A stretch of 64,000 nt of DNA from Nothophaeocryptopus gaeumannii (lineage: Eukaryota > Ascomycota > Dothideomycetes > Mycosphaerellales > Mycosphaerellaceae), in the NCBI GenBank assembly GCA_031771865.1, contig JASISA010000022.1, positions 2,542,001 through 2,606,000 on the forward strand, given 5' to 3'. The notes under the pieces were generated by a model that did no database searches, had not been told where the DNA came from, and saw only the letters and a list, made by a program, of their open reading frames with translations. Positions 21,089-29,727 of the stretch are shown here, piece by piece. The position numbers and the translations under genes are program-made. The stretch's first letter is position 1; each line of letters starts with the position of its first letter.

Positions 21089-21420
21089 TATGGTGTTGCT
21101 GGCTGTGATTCTTGATTATGGAAGTGTTGGTGAGGTCTGAATACAGTTTGCTTCACAACGGGTGTTGTTGATGCCGAAAAGAAGGTTGATGTTGTAGTTG
21201 AGTCGGAAGCAAGTTTGATTGAGGCCTCGAACCCGAGCGCACTAACCGATGCCGGCATCACATGCGCAGTGAGGGACTGCGATATGAGCCTAACGAGGCT
21301 CACTTTGAACAGTGTCTTTCCCAAACGCTCGACGAATAATGCTCTAAATCCCAGATGCGGCTTCCTCGGCGCTTTGGATCCGGAACTAGCAGCCGACAGA
21401 CTGAGCGTCACTTGATGGCC
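21089..21420. other. 5' flank of the H3-mimic gene, next to the RAD1 stop
   Basis: This 332-bp gap lies between two minus-strand genes. A 107-codon minus frame covers it (21411-21088), but it ends at the base where the next gene begins and has no domain. It is most likely the promoter and leader. Confidence 0.5.
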
Positions 21421-24273
21421 TCAATCACCAGCACTTCCATCATCCCAAATGCTCCGATCGAAGAACGCCCGGATCTGCCTCGCATTCTCCTTTCCGATCA
21501 ACTCCGCAAGCGACGCCTCATCCGCGTTGGCGACATCTTGCACATTCTCATACTCTAGGATTAGCTTGCCTAGCGCCTTACTCGTGATCCCAGGCACGCA
21601 TCTCAGCATATCTTGCGGAGTCTGATTAAATGTCCTCGTTTCCGCATCTTCGCCGCTTTCCAGCCCGATCTGAACAGCTTTGATGGGATCTGGCTCGTCC
21701 TGCTTGTTCTTCAGTTCTTCAAAGATCTCAGCAGTCTGGTATGGTGAGCTGGACCAGATTATTCGGAGTCGTGGGAAGGCGAGGGTGAGGAGGACAAGTT
21801 TCGATTGCAGGTCCGAGCCGACGACGTCTTTGCTGCCGATAGAGGACGTCAGATCTGCAAATGGTTCAAGTGTGAAGGCTTTCTGCGCGTCAAATTCAAT
21901 CAGGAGCATGGGGCTCTTGTAGTGCTGCAGCATAGTCTCTGCCTGGTTGTACAGACGGCCGTTGTTGAACGAAGATATCAGATCGCCAACACTTTTGCGC
22001 TCGATGCAGACGTCTGGTGTGAGTACGTAATCGCCGACTGTCAGCATGCAGGGAATGATGATCATGTTGCGACCGTGGAGCAGTGAAGGCAAGCTACTTC
22101 GGAACTCTCGCACGTCGACCACCACGCGAGGAGGCTCAGCTGTCGCTGCAAGTCGCCCACCGCCAGCAATACGAGTGTTGACGGTTCGTAAGAAGTTTTC
22201 TTGAGGGTCGAGGTTATCGGAGTCGTGGGTGAACGTCATGGCCATGTTACCACGCTCTCGAATGAGCTTGGTAAATGAATCTTTCTCTCTCCGCACTGCA
22301 GAAAGGTATCTCTGTTCTTCGACGCTGCCGCCATAGTACATGAAGTACACGCGGACTTGTCGATTACTGTGACTGCTTCGGTAGACTTCTATTCGTCTGA
22401 TGAAGGCAGCATCCGGTTCGTACATGATTACATATCGAGGCTTGATCTCTTCAAGCAGATGGTCGTCCATATCGCCATCGTAAGGGTGTATTAGTACAAG
22501 GTCTTTCATATCGTAAATTTCGTAATAGTCGTCCATGTCGTCAAGTGGGTCGGCGCCGAGATCTATCTTCTGGGCTGCTGTGTCATCGCCCAGCTCGTTT
22601 TGGCCGAGTTCTTGCATTAAAGCTTGGACGTGGGAGTCTTTATCGCCCGCGATCGAGACTGCTCCGCTAGGTGTTCTGCCGGGAGCTGCTGAAATGTTGC
22701 CGCCTCCACGCATCCTCCTTCTCTTATTAGGTGGCGCCCTGCCTCCTCGATTTGAGTCATTAGCGTATCGCTTGGCCGTGCCATCGATCTCCTTCTCGTT
22801 CGCAGCAAACAGGCTATTGCTGACTCGAGCAAAGTCACGCTTCCATTGGAGATAGCTGCGTAATTTTCGACGCATCATGAATTTAGCATTGGGCTGACGT
22901 TCGACGGGAATGTCATCTTCATCTTCTTCGGCTGGCTGATCTTCCTCCGTCTCTCGATCCATGGTCTGAAGATACTCTCGAAGCTGGCGGCAAGTGCCAT
23001 GATCCGTGCACATTATCAGAATGCTACCACTCGACTCATCGTTTGGTTGCGGGTTGAAGTAGACATCTCTCTCAATCTCGTCCAAGATTTCAGAAAGCAG
23101 ATTCCATTTAGGAAGCTCTTCCAAGATCGGATTCAGACCATCTTTCTCCGCGTTCGCCAGTGGCCCATCTGTGATCTTGCCAGTGTACACTCTTCGTTTT
23201 GCGTTGTCGAACAGCACGTGCGCGGCATCGAGAAATAACCAAGGCGAGACGTCTTTTCTTGACGAGTTTGGCGGAGGTTGCGAGGCTGCAAGAACTGTGT
23301 CCAGATATTTGTTGAAGTCAACGGCGTTCAGTGTGAGGAGTGATTGCAGGATTGTTCGAAGCATAGTCAGATCTCGAACAATCATTTTCGTTCGGAAGCT
23401 GACACGGTGCCAGACCGGATCCAGTTGTCTTCGTACTATGGAATCGAAAGATCGGTGGAGCGCGCTGTCCATGTTGAAGTCGTCCATCTCGATTGTACCG
23501 GTATTCATCTTCTTCAGCTCCGATATGGAGACTTCAACACACTCCAGTACAGCGTTCTGAATCTCTTTCATTGCATCTGTCATTGGCACTTCCAACTCAA
23601 TGACTTCTGCCTTCCGCCTGCCCTCGAGACTCTTTGCAACCGAGACATGAAATCGCGGATACAGGATGGGTTTCCTCAGAAACAGATTCCGTAGTATGGT
23701 AGTCAACGGCTGGTGGCCAGAAGTGAACGGCTCTGGCTGATCAGAGAAGGCTTTCAAGAAGCCTTTCTTGTTCTTCTGTCTGAAAGTCCTTACGATGAAT
23801 GCTTCCAGACTCGTAGCCGATATACGATCCGCGTGCAGGACCACCAAGCCCGTCACTGTTGCCGGATCCAGCAGACCACTCAAGAAGTCGACGATCAATA
23901 TGCGACTAGTGATGCTGCAAATGCCTCCTCTCTTGTACATCTTCTCTCTAGTTCCTACATTGGTCATATCGGTGTTGACCAACTGCATGCCTCTGCATTT
24001 CGGGCTACCGCTAATCGCGGCATGTTCTGCCAGGCTCTCGCCAATCCAGTCGTTCTCACGTTCGTCAGCGCCGACGAGAATGACCAGATTGTGGCCGGCC
24101 GCATCGTAAGAATGGAGGAGGTTCGTGACGAGTCGTAGAAGGCCGAGCCCACGGGCGAGAATGAGGAGTAGATCTTCGTCACGGAGCTCATGGAAGACGT
24201 CCTGCTGGAACTCGAGAGGTAGGGAGAGGCGGACGGGCGGGGCGGAGTCGCCGTTGGAAGCATCGTCCGGCAT
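21421..24273 (-). CDS. RAD1: DNA repair endonuclease XPF/Rad1 (ERCC4 family)
   Basis: A single 950-residue ORF. The N-terminal two thirds is the degenerate SF2 helicase-like region (LPLEFQQDVFHELRDEDLLL at the start; RILIVDFLSGLL replaces a DEAD box), as in all XPF proteins. The nuclease domain shows VVVDVREFRSSLPSLL, VGDYVLTPDVCIERKSVGDL with the active-site ERKxxxD (758-764), and NGRLYNQAETM. The C-terminus has the tandem helix-hairpin-helix domain (MLRCVPGITSKALGKLI) that dimerises with Rad10/ERCC1. The enzyme cuts the 5' side of bulky lesions in nucleotide excision repair and trims flaps in single-strand annealing and crosslink repair. Length matches the family (about 900-1,100). No intron is seen. 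Confidence 0.95.
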   Translation of the reverse strand: MPDDASNGDSAPPVRLSLPLEFQQDVFHELRDEDLLLILARGLGLLRLVTNLLHSYDAAGHNLVILVGADERENDWIGESLAEHAAISGSPKCRGMQLVNTDMTNVGTREKMYKRGGICSITSRILIVDFLSGLLDPATVTGLVVLHADRISATSLEAFIVRTFRQKNKKGFLKAFSDQPEPFTSGHQPLTTILRNLFLRKPILYPRFHVSVAKSLEGRRKAEVIELEVPMTDAMKEIQNAVLECVEVSISELKKMNTGTIEMDDFNMDSALHRSFDSIVRRQLDPVWHRVSFRTKMIVRDLTMLRTILQSLLTLNAVDFNKYLDTVLAASQPPPNSSRKDVSPWLFLDAAHVLFDNAKRRVYTGKITDGPLANAEKDGLNPILEELPKWNLLSEILDEIERDVYFNPQPNDESSGSILIMCTDHGTCRQLREYLQTMDRETEEDQPAEEDEDDIPVERQPNAKFMMRRKLRSYLQWKRDFARVSNSLFAANEKEIDGTAKRYANDSNRGGRAPPNKRRRMRGGGNISAAPGRTPSGAVSIAGDKDSHVQALMQELGQNELGDDTAAQKIDLGADPLDDMDDYYEIYDMKDLVLIHPYDGDMDDHLLEEIKPRYVIMYEPDAAFIRRIEVYRSSHSNRQVRVYFMYYGGSVEEQRYLSAVRREKDSFTKLIRERGNMAMTFTHDSDNLDPQENFLRTVNTRIAGGGRLAATAEPPRVVVDVREFRSSLPSLLHGRNMIIIPCMLTVGDYVLTPDVCIERKSVGDLISSFNNGRLYNQAETMLQHYKSPMLLIEFDAQKAFTLEPFADLTSSIGSKDVVGSDLQSKLVLLTLAFPRLRIIWSSSPYQTAEIFEELKNKQDEPDPIKAVQIGLESGEDAETRTFNQTPQDMLRCVPGITSKALGKLILEYENVQDVANADEASLAELIGKENARQIRAFFDRSIWDDGSAGD

Positions 24274-24867
24274 GGCGGTGCGGGAGGGTACAGATGGTGT
24301 GGTAGGAGACGTGACGGCGAGGTCGAAACACGAATGTTACGCGAGAGCACACGTATTTGACGTGATGGATCAATATTGATTAACGGCGAGTCAAATGCTG
24401 ACCGCGGACTTGGCACTGACTTCAGGCCTTGGACCTCACATTCAAACCTCATAAGACAGACCAATATATGCACTGTCTACACAACATTGCCCGGGGACGA
24501 GGCCACTCGCCTTGTGCTCTAACAAGTCGCAAAACTTTGCAACCATTCAAGTCTTTCCTCTATCATGGCCGCTTGTCAGAGCCCTTTACGCGACAGTGCT
24601 CATACATCAGATCCCACCCATCATCGCTCACAAATTGAACCTAGGCTGCCAAGCTGCTTGTCAATGCGACCGCGACTGAGACATGCCAAACCGCACATAC
24701 GAAGAGTTTGCTGTTGAAGTTGAACATTGACACCCATCAGGTCTGAAACATGCATGCGAATCTGTACAATCGTTGCTGTGCTCGCTAAAAATCTGACATT
24801 CTAGTAACCAAACATACAATCTTCGGACGAATCGCCTCAAATCACCTCACATTGAAGTACTGCTAAC
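24274..24867. other. Intergenic between RAD1 start and the next minus-strand locus
   Basis: No gene is supported. It should contain the RAD1 promoter and the 3' flank of the repeat-rich locus upstream. Confidence 0.5.
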
Positions 24868-26428
24868 CTAGACTACCCCTCCGTTTCCGTTGCCATCCTT
24901 CTTTCCTCCCTTGCCGCCGTTCCCACCCCTATATCCTCCATTATTGCCATTGCCTTTCTTAGGGTTGTTGCCGCCATTCGGGTTCTGTCCAGAGCCCGAC
25001 TGGTTGTTGCGGCCGTTCTGATTCCCTCCGGAGCCTGACTGGTTATTACGTCCATTCTGGTTCCCTTCAGAGCCTGATTGGTTGTTCCGACTCTGGCTTG
25101 CAGCTGAATGACTCGACTGTGCGTTTGCGGCATCACTTCTCGGCTGTTGAGACTGCTGTCCGCTCCTCAGCTGTTGAGGTTGTTGTCCGCTTCTCGGCTG
25201 CTGGGTCTGCTGTCCAACAGATACTGGAGCCGGTGCTGGTGCTGGGACTGAAGAGGCCGAGCCTGACGGGGACGGAGTAGTTGCTGCGGCTGTTGCAGGA
25301 GCTTCCCCATTGAACCACGCCCTCAAGGCATCCACTTCGCGCCGACGAGCCTGCATACTAGCCAGCCTCTGTTCATTTGTCCCGACCTGCCAGTTGATTC
25401 GCGGCAATGCAGCTTCTGCCTCGGCAAATGTCGCAAATCCCCTAGCTCCTAGTGGAAATTCATCCGCTGGAGCTGGAGTCGGCGCACCTGCAGCGTCTGG
25501 CTGTTGCACCTGCTGGGTACTTGACGAGGAGGATGAAGTTTCTGAATCAGCCTACATGCTCCCTCCCACAGACAGATCCGCCGGATTGGCGGCATTGGAT
25601 TTGGTCGAAGCAGTCGGAGTCTGGTTGGATTTGGTCTTTTGCTGACTCTGGGTAGTCGTCGACTCGGTGGATGCTCGACCAGCAGGTGCAAACCCGCTAG
25701 CCATTGAAGATGCTGGTGGAGGTCGAGAGAAGTCAGACGCGTGCGTCTGCGTCTGTGTTTGACTGGAACTGGAAGCTTGGACTTGGGTGCCTGTCGAAGT
25801 TGACTTGCCCCAATTCTTATTCTGCTGCTTGCTCTGCTTTGAATGCTCCTGCTTCGACTTTTCCTTCTCCGCCTGCTGCTCAAGATGCTTCCGTTTCGCT
25901 TCTTGCTCGGCCTCAATATCTCGAGTAGGCGGAACATAGCCCGGCTGGGCGTTTCTACTCTCCGTGAGTCCCTGGAAACTTACCACCGGCTCGGCTTGGG
26001 TGGCTCAGGCTTTGGATCTTGTTGGGCGGTCTGGCTCAGAAACAAAGCCGAAGAAGCTGATGTGTTGGATCGAGCCCAACCATCGTGGGCATTCCGTATG
26101 GCCTCGCCGGCATCGAACGGGTTTCCATCATCATCCGCCCAGATTCAGTCTGATCAGCGGTGCTAGGTGCCGGCTTCGCATCCTCTTTGGCCTTCTTGTT
26201 GTCCCCCTTGGCAGCTTGCTTCGCTTGCTGGTGTGCAGTCTGCGTCTCCGACGATGCAGGGTGGGCCATCTGGAATGATGACCTTTCTACAGCATCTGGC
26301 GATGAAGGAGGCGAGGGTGGAAGTGGGGATTCACGCGCGACTTGTCTCACAAGTTGTCGTTCCTCCGGAAACCAGTTCCATTGCAGCAGGCTGAGGTGGT
26401 AGTCACTAAATGGATGGTACCTTGGCGG
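24868..26428 (-). pseudogene. Broken downstream extension of the TQT-rich membrane protein gene
   Basis: Coding-like sequence continues past the stop of the gene at 28753-26429. After TGA (26431-26429) the same frame reads PPRYHPFSDYHLSLLQWNWF and on to KPAPSTADQTESG. A one-base shift near 26,142 then leads to WADDDGNPFDAGEAIRNAHD...PEPPKPSR. Another one-base shift near 25,986 leads to QPGYVPPTRDIEAEQEAKRK, and a TAG at 25554-25552 precedes ADSETSSSSSSTQQ, the segment FPLGARGFATFAEAEAALPR and a Gln/Asn/Gly-rich tail (NQNGRNNQSGSG repeats) to a stop at 24868. Both nonsense codons could be C-to-T changes (CGA to TGA, CAG to TAG). No intron of normal size removes these lesions. Either the protein was once about 1,290 aa and lost its tail, or these are separate exons I could not join. 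Confidence 0.5.
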
Positions 26429-28753
26429 TCATCCCCGCCGAAGCGTTGGTAGCTCTCCATACACGGGAACTCGTGCTGGAGCCCAAAGTCGGTTGTCAGC
26501 TTCAATTGCCCGGATATGCTCAGGAGAAGGCTCATCGCTCTCCTCTTCTAGAGTACGAGTTGGCTGCTCAGAGGCAGGCTGTGCGGTCTCGCTCCCTTGC
26601 GCTTGAGAGGCCGATTGCTGTTGTCCTGTGGCGGCGTTTCGGTCTTCGGCTTCCTTCTTGGCTCTGGCAGCCTTTTGCTTCTGGGCGTCTTGTTCTTTCT
26701 GAGCTTTGCGAGAGACTTCTGCGGCTTCCTGTTGTTGTTTCCAGCGGTGAATAACGAGAATGTATGATCGGCCTCTTGGATCAGTCGCGCTATTCATTGC
26801 TCTGCGCAATCTCTGAGCCTCCAGATACTCTGCCTCGGTCACCATTGGGGTAGCAAGAACAGTTAGTTCTGACGCCTGAGCTGAGGGACCGGCGTTGGCC
26901 TCGATTGTTTGTGCCGTCGCGGGAACAGCAGAGTCTGGTACTGGAGCTGCAACTAGGGTTGTGGAAACAGCAGGCTCTGGTGCTGGAGCTGCGGTGGTGG
27001 TTGCTGCAGCGATGTCACCGCTGCCATCTCCCGACAGAGCATTCGGGTTAATGATTGGGATTGCGCTGCTAGAATTCTTTTGGAACGTCTTTGCGTTGCT
27101 AACATAAAGGTTCTTGGTTCCGGGCTCAGGAGTACTGACATTGATTGTGGTTTCGATACTGCTGCCGGTTGTCGGGGTCACTTCCACACCTGACGCGGCG
27201 TCCGCTTGTCTTGGAGATCTCTGAGGAGTTTGTGTGCCAAGTCGCGGTGGTCTTCTTGCTTGTTCGGTAGAAGACGATGGCTCTCCGTGGCCAGGGGTTT
27301 GGGGCGCATCCTTTCTGAGCTCTTCTTCCATTTGCCTGTTCTTTGCATCCGTTCTTCGCTTCCTCGCCGAAGATGGAGACTCAAAGAAGTCGTCATTATG
27401 CGTTGAATCTGGGCTGCCGAAAATTTCGAGTAGTCTTGCCTGCTCTCTTACCAGTCTCTCATATTCCTGCCTTTGCAGTTCCTGTCGCTCTACTTCTTGG
27501 CGCCAAAGGTCCTCATATGTTGGAGAGCGAGGGCTTTCAACAGGCGCAGTCTCGGTCACTGTTACATTCGACAGTGAGAGAGCATTAGGTTGTGTCTGCG
27601 TTTCTGCGGTTGCGCAAGGCACAGTTGGAGAGCGAGGAACCTCAGAAGGCGCATTCTCCGCCACTGTGGTGATGCTAGAAATCGAGAGTGCAGTCGGCTG
27701 TGTCTGCGTTCCGGCTGCCCCATAAGAAGCAGCTTCGGTTTGAGTTGTTTGGTCCTCGCCTACCGGAGGCAGAGTCTGAGCTACCGAGTCGACGTATTGA
27801 CCACCGGCTTGGGTTGATTGGTTAACGCTAGCTGGTGCTGCGATCTGTGTCGCCGGGCTCTGGGTCTGAACAGGAGGAACGGATTGTGTCTGGGCAGCTG
27901 CATTGGCATATCGACTACCAGCTTGAGTTGCTTGGTTGGCAGTAGCTGGAGCCGTTGTCTGTGTCGCAGTACTTTGAGTCTGAACAGCGGGAGCAGTCTC
28001 AGTTTGAGTACCTGCGGTGGTGAAAGTCCTGATGCCCCTCTTGCTCGGTCTTCTACGGCGGGCGTCCCCACAAACAGTCACGCTACCTGATTGATATTTG
28101 GGAAGCCGTCCTTGGGCGCCTGGCAGAAGTGTACGTCGAGAGACAGGAGGACTGTTATCGCGTCCGATCTGACTCGGTACAGAGGGTTGCTCACTTTCTG
28201 GCTCTGGAGCAACCCGAGGCGGGCCTGAAGTAGAAACTGAAGGATTGGGTTGTTCCTCTCCATTAACGTTAGACTCTTCCCGCACAGTAGCCTGATCCTT
28301 CTTTTCCGGTCGTATGAAAGGCAACTCTTTCGATGCAGCAGGACCATCGAAAGGACCCTCGCCATCCGCAGCATCTACTTCTTCGTCGTCATTCTGTCGC
28401 CGCCAGCAGAGATAGCAACAACATAGAAGGCTCAGAATGATGAGCCATACGATGACGAGAAGAAACAAAGTCAGCCAAACAGAAAACCGCTCTTCCTCAC
28501 TGTTTGGACCGTTTTGCCCAGGACGAGGACTGGGATACCAGATAGCACTGGGCGTAGCAGAATTGAATGCGGTGATGAACGACGGAGTCGATTCAGCGAC
28601 CTTGGTGATCACCCTCGTGGTCTTCTTTGTAATGATTGTGGTAGAGGTTTCCTCAGGACAGTTCCGATCGAAAAGATAGCAATCGAGATGCCCGTCGTAG
28701 ATGGCGCCGGCCGCCAGGGCCACGCCGAATGTTCCCACGATGTATGGATCCAT
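26429..28753 (-). CDS. Single-pass membrane protein with repeated TQT motifs, unrecognised family
   Basis: A 774-residue ORF with one strong membrane helix (SVWLTLFLLVIVWLIILSLL, 91-110) followed by CCCYLCWRR, a typical juxtamembrane Cys/Arg stretch. The first 90 residues have a weak hydrophobic start and Thr/Ser-rich sequence. After the helix the protein is disordered. Residues 245-390 carry tandemly related units with the tripeptide TQT at 249, 264, 337, 349 and 385 (GTQTE, ATQTT, TTQTE, GTQTQ, ETQTQ) and a further LGTQTPQR near 480; related AQTQS/ATQAG units lie between. A charged helical segment around 405-435 (RQEVERQELQRQEYERLVRE) and another near 640-690 could be coiled coils. TQT is the anchor of dynein light chain LC8 sites, so multivalent LC8 binding is a testable inference. 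No catalytic domain is seen. A decayed extension follows downstream. Confidence 0.7.
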   Translation of the reverse strand: MDPYIVGTFGVALAAGAIYDGHLDCYLFDRNCPEETSTTIITKKTTRVITKVAESTPSFITAFNSATPSAIWYPSPRPGQNGPNSEEERFSVWLTLFLLVIVWLIILSLLCCCYLCWRRQNDDEEVDAADGEGPFDGPAASKELPFIRPEKKDQATVREESNVNGEEQPNPSVSTSGPPRVAPEPESEQPSVPSQIGRDNSPPVSRRTLLPGAQGRLPKYQSGSVTVCGDARRRRPSKRGIRTFTTAGTQTETAPAVQTQSTATQTTAPATANQATQAGSRYANAAAQTQSVPPVQTQSPATQIAAPASVNQSTQAGGQYVDSVAQTLPPVGEDQTTQTEAASYGAAGTQTQPTALSISSITTVAENAPSEVPRSPTVPCATAETQTQPNALSLSNVTVTETAPVESPRSPTYEDLWRQEVERQELQRQEYERLVREQARLLEIFGSPDSTHNDDFFESPSSARKRRTDAKNRQMEEELRKDAPQTPGHGEPSSSTEQARRPPRLGTQTPQRSPRQADAASGVEVTPTTGSSIETTINVSTPEPGTKNLYVSNAKTFQKNSSSAIPIINPNALSGDGSGDIAAATTTAAPAPEPAVSTTLVAAPVPDSAVPATAQTIEANAGPSAQASELTVLATPMVTEAEYLEAQRLRRAMNSATDPRGRSYILVIHRWKQQQEAAEVSRKAQKEQDAQKQKAARAKKEAEDRNAATGQQQSASQAQGSETAQPASEQPTRTLEEESDEPSPEHIRAIEADNRLWAPARVPVYGELPTLRRG

Positions 28754-29727
28754 ACTGCTAAGTTAGCTGGTTTGAAATGAATAGATTGCTGACTTATCGA
28801 ATCGAAAATGAATGTTCGTGCCTGACAAGCGAGAATGGAACGAAAGAGTCGAAACAAATGAAAATGTGGTTTGTGTTGCGCCTGCGCACGATTGCTGTAT
28901 GTTGATGAGTATACGGAGTAACATCCTGGCGAGGATGGATAATTTGTGTGGGTATGAACAATGAAATCGACTTTGACATTGTAAGAGTTGGCGTAATTTC
29001 CTCATGGTGGTGATGACAAAGGGTGAACGGAAAGCTGGTGAGCGCAGTAGGCAGGCCTCCTTTGTGTATGCATTGAAAATAGAAGTGTGGCACAGAATGG
29101 ATGCTGGGAAGACGGCAGCCACGTCACGGGTTTAAGCATCTGATGCGCACGGACTCGAAATTATCGAACTCATCGTGAAGTCGAGCCGATATTCGCGAGC
29201 TGAGTTAGGTTTGAAATCTCCTCTGACGAACAACTGCCAAAATCTCTCTTGTGGCCCAGTCTGGCATGATACTGCTATCTGCGAAGCTGATGATACAGAG
29301 CACGGTTTATATCCAGAGAGCCCGCAAGACAGCAATATTGCAAAGTATGAGTGGCATTGAGCAATGAGAAGGAGAAGAACTTTCAAGCTTCACTGTGTGA
29401 GTTGACTGTCATGATCCATTCCGCCACACGATGTCAGGCTAGCTATGATTTGAGTATCTTTCATGTTTTAGCATCCAATCTAAACAAAAGTAATAAGAAA
29501 TGCTCGTCCTCAAATACTGCTCCTTGAACGCAATTCGTAGCCTTTCAACGCCAACATGAAGAAACCCGAGCCGGGGCTGTTAACTGCACTCGTGGTCATG
29601 CGACTTCATCAGGAGAGACGAATCTCAATCCTTCGGAAGCATGCCATAGTCTGACTGCACCATGTGTTTGGAGCGTACCAAAAGGGAAATGCGCAACGGG
29701 CTTTAGGGGAGGACAAAGCTCACCCCT
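28754..29727. other. Intergenic, no supported gene
   Basis: This 974-bp gap lies between two minus-strand genes. Minus-strand frames of 99 and 119 codons near 28,770-29,120 overlap one another and lack domains. The stretch probably holds the promoter and leader of the membrane protein gene and the 3' flank of the coiled-coil gene. Confidence 0.5.

Noticed and set aside
25960..25986. A 26-nt intron repairing the frame in the TQT gene extension
   Set aside because: It is too short for this genome and would not fix the nearby TGA and TAG.
24868..26431. Repeat-induced point mutation as the cause of the C-to-T-type stops
   Set aside because: Only two such sites are seen, with no general CpA depletion visible by eye and no sign of a duplicated copy. 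One-base indels are not explained by RIP.
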